Positions 1 to 5,765 of a DNA stretch of 8,809 nt are shown piece by piece. Source of the DNA: Acidimicrobiales bacterium (GTDB lineage: Bacteria; Actinomycetota; Acidimicrobiia; Acidimicrobiales; SHLQ01). The translations under genes were made by a program, and so were the position numbers. Under the pieces are notes generated by a model that saw nothing but the letters and a program-made list of their open reading frames with translations, made no database searches and had not been told where the DNA came from. The stretch spans positions 1 to 8,809 of the forward strand of contig JABDJW010000030.1 in the NCBI GenBank assembly GCA_013002375.1. Reading direction: 5' to 3'. Positions within the stretch are counted from its first letter, which is position 1; each line of letters begins with the position of its first letter.

Positions 1-13
1 GAAGAGGGACTCC

Positions 14-1045
14 GTGTTGGCGACGGTCGGCTGGGGCGTCGCGGTTGCGGCGGCCTTCGCCGTGGTCGTCCTGGTCGCGCTCGCGATCCTCGGCGTAGGC
101 GCGGGAGCGCAGGAGGACGCCCCGGACGTCGCGACACGGACGATCAGGGTCACGCATGTGCCCCCAGACGAAGTCTTGACGCCGCTCATCGTCGACTCGC
201 TCGACCCGACCACGGTGTTGACGGTCCATGCCCGGGGGTTCGAGGGCGACCGCACCGGCTTCGTCAGGCAGTGCCGGGTGGGCGAACAGAACGTCTGCCG
301 CAACAGGCTCGCCGTGCGGTTCGATGGAAACGGGACGGCACTGTTCCAATACCTCGTCACCGACGGGGGCGGATGCCGACTGCGCGCCGCCGAGCGCTGC
401 ACGCTCGAGATAGTGGCCGGCGACACCCACACCATCATCGACACGATCTTTGTCGACTCGGCTCCTCCTCCGGGCCGCGTCAGCGTCACCCCCCGCCGAG
501 ACCTCGAGGTGGGCGACACCGTGACGCTCGAGGCGACCGGCTTCCCGGCGAACGTGACCTTGATCGCAACCGTGTGCGCGGTGCCGTCGATCAGCGGTCC
601 GCGTTGCGGGGCGCCGGGACCGGCCGTCGAGTTGGTGACCGACGCCGACGGCGCCGCGTCCACCGCACTCACGCTCGATGTTCATGAGATCGGTGTCGAC
701 CGGGTCACATGTTCCCACCAATCCGGTTGCCGGGTCGTGGTTGAATCCGACGCGGCCGCGGTCCGGGCGTTCCCGGTGCGGCTCTCGTTCAGTCAAGGTC
801 CGGGAGCGGCCTACGACAGCGTGCGACTCGCGATCGGCATCGTTGCCACCATCGCGCTCGGCCTCGGAGCAGTAGGACTCGTGCGATGGACCGATTGGGC
901 GCCACCGCCGGAGGCCGACGGCCGCGCCATCGACGACGCCGACTACGCCGACCTCGATGTCGAGGCTGACCGATTCGACGAGGGCCGACCACTCGCTACA
1001 GTCGGCGACAGCCCTCCTCCGTCACCGGAAGGGACACCGCAATGA
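14..1045 (+). CDS. Membrane-anchored protein with two neocarzinostatin-like domains
   Basis: Predicted 343 aa starting at GTG, preceded by AAGAGGG at 2-8, a good ribosome binding site. The frame is open to the window edge, so a longer N-terminus cannot be excluded. Residues 6-29 form a hydrophobic helix (signal peptide or membrane anchor). Residues 43-147 and 155-257 look like two beta-rich domains of the neocarzinostatin/macromomycin apoprotein type. Domain 2 has VTP, ATGFPAN and TDADG motifs. Its cysteines C188/C198 and C233/C239 mirror the two short disulfide loops of that fold; domain 1 has C87/C95 and C121/C129. A second membrane helix (about 270-290) is followed by an acidic, Pro-rich tail of about 50 residues, probably cytoplasmic. 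In characterised proteins the fold carries an enediyne chromophore, but nothing here suggests a chromophore cluster. A cell-surface binding or structural role is more likely. The specific function is unknown. Confidence 0.75.
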   Translation: MLATVGWGVAVAAAFAVVVLVALAILGVGAGAQEDAPDVATRTIRVTHVPPDEVLTPLIVDSLDPTTVLTVHARGFEGDRTGFVRQCRVGEQNVCRNRLAVRFDGNGTALFQYLVTDGGGCRLRAAERCTLEIVAGDTHTIIDTIFVDSAPPPGRVSVTPRRDLEVGDTVTLEATGFPANVTLIATVCAVPSISGPRCGAPGPAVELVTDADGAASTALTLDVHEIGVDRVTCSHQSGCRVVVESDAAAVRAFPVRLSFSQGPGAAYDSVRLAIGIVATIALGLGAVGLVRWTDWAPPPEADGRAIDDADYADLDVEADRFDEGRPLATVGDSPPPSPEGTPQ

Positions 1046-1243
1046 CGTTTCGGTGGCGGCATGAGTTCAACGTGCTCGGATTCATCGTCGGCAACGGGTC
1101 GATGATCGTGTCCGACGGGGCCGACCACAAGCGCCGGCGATCCTCGGTGCAGGCCGCGTTCAGCCCGGCGCCGGCAGAACAAGTGGATCCCCATGATCAT
1201 CGAGCGGAGTGACGCTGCCGTCGACCGGCAGTACGGGCGCAAT
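1042..1243 (+). pseudogene. Cytochrome P450 remnant, frameshifted and truncated
   Basis: Reading from ATG at 1042, which overlaps the previous stop codon as ATGA, gives a peptide containing SMIVSDGADHKRRR and SSVQAAFS. This resembles the C-helix region of bacterial cytochrome P450s (DGxxHxRxRRxxxxAF). The frame then runs to TGA at 1210. The P450-like sequence continues one frame over, from about 1163, with RRRQNKWIPMIIERSDAAVDR. Removing one C from the CCC run at 1164-1166 would join the two parts as AFSRRRQNKW. Only about 65 residues are recognisable. The N-terminal part, the I-helix, the ExxR motif and the heme-binding cysteine region are all absent, so no working enzyme can be made. Similarity fades by about 1243. 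The family call comes from remembered motif resemblance rather than an alignment. Confidence 0.6.
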
Positions 1244-1306
1244 CAACGGCTCGGGTGTGATCGACCGAAGTGGGTGGCGATCACGCCGAGTCGACGCGAC
1301 CGCTCC

Positions 1307-1367
1307 AAAACGCACCGAACTGGTCCCAGATCGGAACTGGGAGAGCTCGAATCCGGGACCAGTTCGG
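1307..1367 (-). terminator. Probable terminator of the rplJL transcript
   Basis: A perfect 13-bp inverted repeat has arms at 1315-1327 and 1355-1367 (CCGAACTGGTCCC and its complement). It starts 23 bases beyond the rplL stop on the minus strand. Reading leftward, the stem is followed by TGCG and then TTTT (1310-1307), as in a weak rho-independent terminator. The 27-base loop is long and contains a smaller competing hairpin (CCCAG 1325-1329 with CTGGG 1337-1341). On the plus strand there is no T-run after the stem, so it appears to serve the leftward operon. Confidence 0.6.
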
Positions 1368-1390
1368 AGACTTCGCGATTGGCGAAAGGT

Positions 1391-1771
1391 CTACTTGAGT
1401 TCGACCGAGCCGCCGGCGGCCTCGAGGGCCTCCTTGGCCTTCTCGGCATCTTCTTTGGAGACCTTCTCGAGCACGGCTTGCGGCGCGCCTTCGACCATCT
1501 CTTTGGCTTCCTTGAGGCCCAGGCTGGTGAGGCCACGGACCTCTTTGATCACCTGGATCTTCTTGTCGCCCGCAGCGGTGAGCACGACGTCGAATTCGTC
1601 CTGCTCTTCGTCGGCGCCGGCGTCGCCGCCCGCGGCCGCACCGACCGCAGCAACGGCCACGGGAGCCGCGGCGGTCACGTCGAACCGCTCCTTGAAGTCA
1701 TCGAGGAGTTCCTTGAACTCCAGAACGCTCATCTTCTCGATGGACTCGAGAATCTCGTCCTTGGTGGCCAT
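1391..1771 (-). CDS. rplL: 50S ribosomal protein L7/L12
   Basis: 126 aa, the usual length. L7/L12 dimers form the flexible ribosomal stalk that recruits and stimulates the translational GTPases (EF-Tu, EF-G, IF2). Residues 1-33 are the helical dimerisation domain that docks on L10. Residues 34-57 are an Ala/Gly-rich hinge. Residues 58-126 are the globular factor-binding domain with the family-typical KIQVIKEVRGLTSLGLKEAK stretch. The start codon shares one base with the rplJ stop (TGATG), and GGAGG lies 8 bases upstream inside the rplJ end. This indicates strong, coupled translation, as expected for the multi-copy stalk protein. It is the last gene of the cluster in this window, and rpoB does not follow. 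Confidence 0.97.
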   Translation of the reverse strand: MATKDEILESIEKMSVLEFKELLDDFKERFDVTAAAPVAVAAVGAAAGGDAGADEEQDEFDVVLTAAGDKKIQVIKEVRGLTSLGLKEAKEMVEGAPQAVLEKVSKEDAEKAKEALEAAGGSVELK

Positions 1772-2568
1772 CAGTTTTCCTCCGTATCAGGTGTTTCGTC
1801 TTTTGGGGATTCGTCGCCAGCATCATCACTGGCAGGGTCTTCAGCGGCGGCCTCGTCGGCCACTGCGTCGGTCTCTTCGGCGGCGGCTTCCTCGGCCGGC
1901 GCTTCGTCGGCAGCGGCTTCCTCCGCTACTGGTTCTTCCGCAGCTGGTTCTTCCGCGGCAACCTCGTCTTGTGCGGCGTCGTCCTGCTCTGGCTCGTCCT
2001 GCTTTGGCGCGGGTTCCTCGCCCGGAGCCAGCGTGCCCTTGTCGAGCAGTTCCTGCATGGCGTAGCTGAACTCGCGCAGCTTGTTCTCGAGCAGGCCGGC
2101 GAAGTCCTGGAACATGTACTCCATGGCACCGGCGAACTCCGAGAGCATCTCGCCGCGCGACGGCAGATCGGCGAGTGCCTTGATCTGGTCGACGCTCATC
2201 AGCTCCGACTCGAGGATGCCGCCCTTGATCACCAACGAGTCGTTGGACTTGGCGAAGTCGCGCAGTGCCTTGGCCAGCGACGCGGCATCGCCATCGGAAC
2301 CGTCCGGGCGCTGGCCCACGAAGGCGATGGCGGTTGGGCCGACCAACAACTCGTCGAGCTCGAGGCCGAGCTCTTGCGCCGCGAAGCGAACGAGGTTGTT
2401 CTTGTAGATCTTGTAGTCGCCGCCGGCTTCACGAAGCGCGTTGCGCAGCTCGGCCATGGCCGGAACGTTCAGACCCCGGTACTCGGTCAGCACTGCGGCC
2501 CGGGTCTCGCTCAAGCGTTCGCGGACCTCGGCGACCACGGCCACCTTTTCTGGTCTGGGATTGTCCAT
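1771..2568 (-). CDS. rplJ: 50S ribosomal protein L10 with long acidic C-terminal tail
   Basis: 265 aa; most L10 proteins have about 165-180. L10 anchors L7/L12 dimers to the L11-binding region of 23S rRNA and represses its own operon. Residues 1-175 are a normal L10: YRGLNVPAMAELRNALREAG early, then VGPTAIAF near 77-83, and a helical C-terminus (about 140-175) where L7/L12 dimers bind. Residues 180-265 are an added low-complexity tail rich in Glu, Asp, Ala and Pro, containing AAEEPAAEEPVAEE (204-217), and probably disordered and strongly negative. The same 14-residue string occurs in the NusG N-terminal extension. AGAGGAAG ahead of the ATG is a good ribosome binding site. Upstream lies an L10 leader with an attenuator. 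Confidence 0.95.
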   Translation of the reverse strand: MDNPRPEKVAVVAEVRERLSETRAAVLTEYRGLNVPAMAELRNALREAGGDYKIYKNNLVRFAAQELGLELDELLVGPTAIAFVGQRPDGSDGDAASLAKALRDFAKSNDSLVIKGGILESELMSVDQIKALADLPSRGEMLSEFAGAMEYMFQDFAGLLENKLREFSYAMQELLDKGTLAPGEEPAPKQDEPEQDDAAQDEVAAEEPAAEEPVAEEAAADEAPAEEAAAEETDAVADEAAAEDPASDDAGDESPKDETPDTEEN

Positions 2569-2648
2569 GTTTCACTTCCTCTGAGGTCTGGCCTCTGAAG
2601 TTTCAGGCCTCTGCGGTTCGGTTTCGGGCTTCTTGGTTTCAGGCGACC

Positions 2649-2685
2649 AAAACGATGATGGCGCCCGCCGAAGACAGCGAGCGCC
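2649..2685 (-). terminator. Attenuator hairpin in the L10 leader
   Basis: Minus-strand bases 2685-2660 fold into a 10-bp GC-rich stem (two G-T pairs) with a GTCTTC loop. TTTT follows at 2652-2649, 7 bases past the stem. The long-range pairing of CCGAAGAC (2809-2802) with 2675-2668 would use the loop and part of the 3' arm, so the two structures exclude each other, as expected for attenuation. The short, displaced T-run makes it a weak terminator. Confidence 0.55.
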
Positions 2686-2815
2686 GGCAAGGCCAAGCCT
2701 TGCCTACGGTCCCCTACTCGGGCCGATGCGTCGTGCCTCATCGAGGCAGCTACATCATTTCAGGACCGGCGTTCTCGTCAGAGTTGGCCAATCCACCGGA
2801 GGTCTTCGGTTCGAT
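2660..2815 (-). promoter_or_regulatory. Ribosomal L10 leader (rplJL mRNA control element)
   Basis: The 329-base gap between rplA and rplJ holds no credible gene but folds well on the minus strand. CCGAAGAC (2809-2802), followed by CTCCGGTGG, resembles the conserved 5' part of bacterial L10 leaders. It is perfectly complementary to GTCTTCGG (2675-2668), which lies in the loop and 3' stem of the attenuator. Inside are a CGGTCC/GGACCG stem (2763-2768 with 2707-2712), a TGCCTC-GAT-GAGGCA hairpin (2734-2748) and a perfect 8-bp hairpin (2686-2704). In known systems the L10-L7/L12 complex binds such leaders and lowers rplJL expression. The resemblance to the L10-leader family is from memory; the complementarities are read directly. 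Confidence 0.7.
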
Positions 2816-2862
2816 TCTGCATTCGCCCGGCGAACCCGGCGAAGTTGTGCAGCCAGCAGCGT

Positions 2863-2881
2863 AGCCCGCGCGAAGCGGGTT
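2863..2881. repeat. Small hairpin just after rplA
   Basis: AGCCCGC and GCGGGTT flank a 5-base GCGAA loop, giving a 7-bp stem with one G-T pair. It lies 17 bases past the rplA stop on the minus strand. No T-run follows, so it is not a standard terminator. The stem-loop and the adjoining GTTG recall the REP-like hairpins at 6874-7028, suggesting a related dispersed repeat. A tandem pair of CCCGGCGAA (2826-2834, 2835-2843) lies close by. Confidence 0.4.
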
Positions 2882-2897
2882 GCCACCAGCCGAGGGA

Positions 2898-3590
2898 TCA
2901 GTCTTCGGTGGTCACCTTGCTGGGGTCGATCTTGATACCGGGGCTCATCGTCGACGAGAGCACCACCTTGCGGATGTAGCGACCCTTGGCCGCCGACGGC
3001 TTGACCCGAACCAACTCCCCGATGAGCGCATGCAGATTGGCCAGCAAGGCATCGGAGGTGAAACTGCGCTTGCCGATCGGCACGTGCACGTTGCCGAACC
3101 GGTCGGTGCGGTACTCGACCTTCCCGCCCTTGAACTCCTGGACCGCCTTGGCGACATCGGGGGTGACCGTGCCGGTCTTGGGATTCGGCATCAGGCCCCG
3201 GGGACCGAGCGCGCGACCGAGCTTGCCGACGGTGGGCATCATGTCAGGAGCCGCGATCGCGACATCGAAATCCATCATGCCGCCTTCGACCTCGGCGGCC
3301 AGATCGTCTGCGCCGACGAATTCGGCGCCGGCGTCGCGAGCGGCCTGCGCCGCCTCGCCCTGGGCGAAGACCGCAACCCGAACGTCCTTGCCGGTGCCAG
3401 ACGGCAACGAGATCGTGCCGCGGACCATTTCCTCGGCCTTGCGAGGATCGACCCCGAGGCGCACGACCAGATCGACGCCTTCATCGAACTTCTTGGCCGG
3501 AAAGCCGGCCAGAACCTCGACCGCTTCAGGCGCGGAATGCAGGTGATCGCGGTCGTATTGACCGAGGGCGGCGTTGTACTGCTTGCTCAT
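2898..3590 (-). CDS. rplA: 50S ribosomal protein L1
   Basis: 230 aa, the normal family length. L1 forms the mobile stalk on the E-site side of the large subunit, helps move deacylated tRNA out, and can repress its own operon by binding mRNA. The diagnostic stretch GKLGRALGPRGLMPNPKTGT (residues 122-141) lies in the second domain. The RNA-binding first domain is split around it: FDEGVDLVVRLGVDPRKAEEM at about 35-55, and SFTSDALLANL near 176-186. The ATG is preceded by AGGGAG at a 6-base spacing. It lies 112 bases downstream of rplK, with a strong inverted repeat between them, and is followed by the L10 leader. Confidence 0.97.
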   Translation of the reverse strand: MSKQYNAALGQYDRDHLHSAPEAVEVLAGFPAKKFDEGVDLVVRLGVDPRKAEEMVRGTISLPSGTGKDVRVAVFAQGEAAQAARDAGAEFVGADDLAAEVEGGMMDFDVAIAAPDMMPTVGKLGRALGPRGLMPNPKTGTVTPDVAKAVQEFKGGKVEYRTDRFGNVHVPIGKRSFTSDALLANLHALIGELVRVKPSAAKGRYIRKVVLSSTMSPGIKIDPSKVTTED

Positions 3591-3667
3591 GATGTGCTCC
3601 CTGGGGCTGGGCCCCGGTACCTCGATGGTTCATCGGTCCGGGCGAGGTGCTCCCGGCTCACGACGTT

Positions 3668-3695
3668 GGGGTCGCATCACAAACGATGCGACCCC
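3668..3695 (-). repeat. Perfect 11-bp inverted repeat between rplK and rplA
   Basis: GGGGTCGCATC (3668-3678) and its exact complement (3685-3695) flank a 6-base loop. In transcript direction the stem begins 7 bases after the rplK stop codon. It is not followed by T residues, so intrinsic termination is unlikely. Possible roles are protection of the upstream mRNA from 3' exonucleases, an RNase processing site, or a control structure ahead of rplA. Sequence alone does not choose between these. Confidence 0.7.
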
Positions 3696-3702
3696 GGAAG
3701 TG

Positions 3703-4128
3703 CTAGACGACCTTGATGCCCATGCTCCGCGCGGTGCCGGCGATCTGCAGCTTGGCCGAATCGAGATCGTTGGCGTTGAGGTCGGGCATCTTGATCTCGG
3801 CGATTTCGGCGACCTGGGCATCGCTGATCGTGCCGGCTTCCTCGCGGCCCGGCTCGCTCGACGCCTTGTCGATGCCGGCCGCCTGGCGAATCAGGAACGA
3901 TGCCGGCGGGGTCTTGGTGATGAACGTGAACGAGCGATCTTCGAAGATCGTGATCTCGACCGGGACGACCTGGCCGCGGTTGGCTTCGGTCTGCGCGTTG
4001 TACGCCTTGCAGAAGTCCATGATCGCCACACCGTGGGGGCCCAACGCGGTACCCACCGGAGGCGCCGGCGATGCTTGACCGGCCGGAATCTGGATCTTCA
4101 CGACTGCAGCGACTTGTTTTTTCGCCAT
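3703..4128 (-). CDS. rplK: 50S ribosomal protein L11
   Basis: 141 aa, exactly the usual size. L11 binds the GTPase-associated region of 23S rRNA at the stalk base, takes part in factor-dependent GTP hydrolysis and the stringent response, and forms part of the thiostrepton site. The N-terminal domain has the conserved PAGQASPAPPVGTALGPHG (15-33), with the proline-rich segment near 21-24 that contacts thiostrepton in known L11 proteins, followed by MDFCKAYN. The C-terminal RNA-binding domain ends in GTARSMGIKV (131-140). The ATG has GAGGAAC just upstream. A 131-base gap separates it from nusG. No intact cluster break or T-rich terminator is visible there. Confidence 0.97.
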   Translation of the reverse strand: MAKKQVAAVVKIQIPAGQASPAPPVGTALGPHGVAIMDFCKAYNAQTEANRGQVVPVEITIFEDRSFTFITKTPPASFLIRQAAGIDKASSEPGREEAGTISDAQVAEIAEIKMPDLNANDLDSAKLQIAGTARSMGIKVV

Positions 4129-4259
4129 TGTTCCTCGCTTGGCTGCCCGCGCCCGTACGGCATGAGCGAACGTTTAGTCTGCCGGGCCGGCGCTAGTGCG
4201 ACAACTCCCGCCCGGTATTGTTTCCCGGCTTGTTGGCCGGCTTCGTTGTTGGTCGGCGG

Positions 4260-5174
4260 CTACAGCCGGGCGACCTGGCCGAACTCGAGTTCGACGGGGG
4301 TCTCGCGACCGAAGATGTTGACCAACACCTTGACCCGCATCTGGTCTTCGTTGATCTCGACGACCTCGCCGGTGAAGTCGGCGAAGGGGCCCTCTTTGAC
4401 CCGCACCGTCTCGCCGATCGAGAAGGCCAACTTGGCCTTGACCTTGGGGCCGACGTCCTGTGCACCGGCCGGCGCCGCGCCCAGGAAGGTTTCGACCTCG
4501 CGGCGACTGAGCGGCGACGGCTTGCCGCCTGCGCCGACGAAGTTCACGATGCCCGGCGTGTTGCGCACCACGTACCACGAGTCATCGTCGAGCTCGCAGC
4601 GCACCAACAGATAGCCGGGGAACATCTTCTTCTGGACGACGACCTTCTTGCCACCCTTGAATTCGACGACATCGTCCATGGGGATGACGGTCTCGTAGAT
4701 CCGGCCTTCCATGTTCATCGAGGCGGTACGGGCCTCGAGGTTCTGCTTGACCTTCTTCTCGTAACCGGATTGGGTGTGCACGACGTACCAGCGGCCCGGC
4801 TTGTCGAATGGGTTCTCATACGGTTCGCCCGCTTCGGTGAGCAGTTGGTCTTCATCGATCGCGGCGGCGTCAGCCGCAGGTTCTTCGGCGACAGGTTCTT
4901 CAGCGGCAGGTTCTTCAGCGGCTGCTTCTTCTGCGGCTGGGGCCGGAGCGGGTTCCTCGACCGCAGGCTCCGGATCGGCCGCCGTCTTTTCCCCGGTGGG
5001 CGCTTCGTCAGCAGGCACGTCGGCAACCGGTGCTGCTTCGGCTGAAGCGGGTTCGGTCACATCGGCCTCGGTAACCGCGGTCTCGACCACGATGTCGTCA
5101 CCACCGGGGTTCGGCTCGGTCGTGCGTTCAGGATTTTCGGACATGTCGTCGGACACGTCATCGGACATCGTCAT
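4260..5174 (-). CDS. nusG: Transcription termination/antitermination factor NusG with acidic N-terminal extension
   Basis: Predicted 304 aa from ATG at 5174. The frame is open upstream into secE, but GAGAAG 6 bases before this ATG and the 62-base gap to secE favour this start; in-frame ATGs at codons 3 and 11 are alternatives. NusG binds the RNA polymerase clamp, modulates pausing, works with Rho and can link to ribosomes through S10. The NGN domain starts at GRWYVVHTQSGYEKKV (127-142) and includes KKMFPGYLLVRCELDDDSWY (182-201). The KOW domain is at about 253-304, with GETVRVKEGPFADFTGEVVEI. Residues 1-120 are a Glu/Ala/Pro-rich, probably disordered extension, with AAEEPAAEEPVAEE at 85-98 matching the L10 tail exactly. 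Such extensions occur in high-GC Actinomycetota, but this one is long. Confidence 0.95.
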   Translation of the reverse strand: MTMSDDVSDDMSENPERTTEPNPGGDDIVVETAVTEADVTEPASAEAAPVADVPADEAPTGEKTAADPEPAVEEPAPAPAAEEAAAEEPAAEEPVAEEPAADAAAIDEDQLLTEAGEPYENPFDKPGRWYVVHTQSGYEKKVKQNLEARTASMNMEGRIYETVIPMDDVVEFKGGKKVVVQKKMFPGYLLVRCELDDDSWYVVRNTPGIVNFVGAGGKPSPLSRREVETFLGAAPAGAQDVGPKVKAKLAFSIGETVRVKEGPFADFTGEVVEINEDQMRVKVLVNIFGRETPVELEFGQVARL

Positions 5175-5236
5175 GGCGATCTTCTCGTAGCAGCGGTGGA
5201 CGGGTTCTTGGGTCGAGTGAACCGAAGGACTTCGGA

Positions 5237-5536
5237 TCAGCTCCGGAACAATAGGTTGACCAGCTCGGCGAACACCCAATCGAAGCCGGCGACGATCGCG
5301 GTGAGCACGGTCACGGTGATCAACACGATGATCGAGTAGTTGATGGTCTCGGACCGGGTCGGCCACACCACCTTGCGCAGCTCCTGGCGAACCTCTTTGA
5401 CGAACTGGCCGGGGCTGGTGCGATCCTGCTGAACCTGACGGTTGGGCTGCGGGCGCTTGCGAGCGACGGGTGCTCCCTCGTCGTCGATCTCGCCGCGCTT
5501 CTTCAGCATTCGCTTCTGTTCTCGATTGAGCGACAT
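5237..5536 (-). CDS. secE: Preprotein translocase subunit SecE
   Basis: 99 aa, the short single-span form of SecE. It clamps the SecY channel in the inner membrane. Residues 1-43 are a basic, hydrophilic leader. Residues 44-64 (GQFVKEVRQELRKVVWPTRSE) are the conserved amphipathic segment with the VVWPTR motif, and residues 66-88 form the single membrane helix. The ribosome binding site is weak (GAAAG about 9 bases before the ATG). It is followed 62 bases later by nusG and preceded by tRNA-Trp, the order usual in Actinomycetota. Confidence 0.96.
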   Translation of the reverse strand: MSLNREQKRMLKKRGEIDDEGAPVARKRPQPNRQVQQDRTSPGQFVKEVRQELRKVVWPTRSETINYSIIVLITVTVLTAIVAGFDWVFAELVNLLFRS

Positions 5537-5551
5537 GGCAGGACTTTCGTT

Positions 5552-5590
5552 TCTACGAACTTGGTCTACGAACTTGATCTACGAATTCGG
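5552..5590. repeat. Three 13-base tandem repeats between tRNA-Trp and secE
   Basis: TCTACGAACTTGG (5552-5564), TCTACGAACTTGA (5565-5577) and TCTACGAATTCGG (5578-5590) follow each other with no gap. They lie in the 85-base leader between the tRNA-Trp 3' end and secE. The first two copies differ at one base and the third is more diverged. They could be a local slippage product or repeated RNA processing or binding sites. No known motif was recognised. Confidence 0.75.
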
Positions 5591-5599
5591 ACTGCTTCG

Positions 5600-5615
5600 G
5601 GTTGAAAAACCAACC
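5600..5615 (-). repeat. Short hairpin after tRNA-Trp
   Basis: On the minus strand GGTTG and CAACC flank a T-rich loop (GTTTTT), 6 bases beyond the tRNA-Trp 3' end. The stem is only 5 bp and has no T-run after it. It may help 3' processing of the tRNA from a tRNA-secE transcript; this is weak evidence. Confidence 0.3.
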
Positions 5616-5621
5616 GATCTG

Positions 5622-5694
5622 CAGGGCAGGAGGGACTCGAACCCCCAACCGCCGGTTTTGGAGACCGGTGCTCTACCAATTGAGCCACTGCCCT
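5622..5694 (-). tRNA. trpT: tRNA-Trp (CCA anticodon)
   Basis: 73 nt with a complete cloverleaf on the minus strand: acceptor AGGGCAG/CTGCCCT, D-arm GCTCAATTGGTAGAGC, anticodon stem CCGGT/ACCGG around CTCCAAA, and T-arm with GGTTCGAGTCC. The anticodon CCA reads UGG (Trp), the discriminator is G, and the 3' CCA is not encoded. A tRNA-Trp directly upstream of secE is a conserved arrangement in Actinomycetota, and the two may share a transcript. Confidence 0.97.
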
Positions 5695-5718
5695 AAAACG
5701 CAGGCGTTCTAGCCCGCG

Positions 5719-5746
5719 AGGTTAGCAGCCCACGATACCTACTCAA
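5719..5746 (-). promoter_or_regulatory. Candidate promoter for tRNA-Trp/secE
   Basis: On the minus strand TTGAGT (5746-5741) and TAACCT (5724-5719) are separated by 16 bases, a fair match to housekeeping -35 and -10 elements. Transcription would start near 5712, about 18 bases before the mature tRNA-Trp. It lies in the gap after the anti-sigma gene and could serve tRNA-Trp-secE-nusG. Confidence 0.45.
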
Positions 5747-5765
5747 CCCGGCGGTGAAGCGCGGA

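Noticed and set aside
1193..2065. 290-aa plus-strand reading frame over rplL and the rplJ tail
   Set aside because: It is antisense to two certain ribosomal protein genes. Its Ser/Ala-rich end is only the reverse of the Glu/Ala repeat. The first 17 residues belong to the P450 remnant.
2880..3716. 278-aa plus-strand reading frame opposite rplA
   Set aside because: It is antisense to a clear L1 gene and its composition mirrors L1 codons.
3574..4614. 346-aa plus-strand reading frame over rplK and part of nusG
   Set aside because: It is a shadow of L11 and NusG in a GC-rich genome, with no recognisable domain or ribosome binding site.
5222..5235. CCGAAG/CTTCGG palindrome between secE and nusG
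   Set aside because: The stem is short with a tiny loop and no T-run, so it is neither a terminator nor a convincing regulatory site.
5175..5366. N-terminal extension of nusG by 64 codons into secE
   Set aside because: The frame is open, but the translation is Arg/His-rich out-of-frame secE sequence. A ribosome binding site and normal spacing support ATG at 5174.
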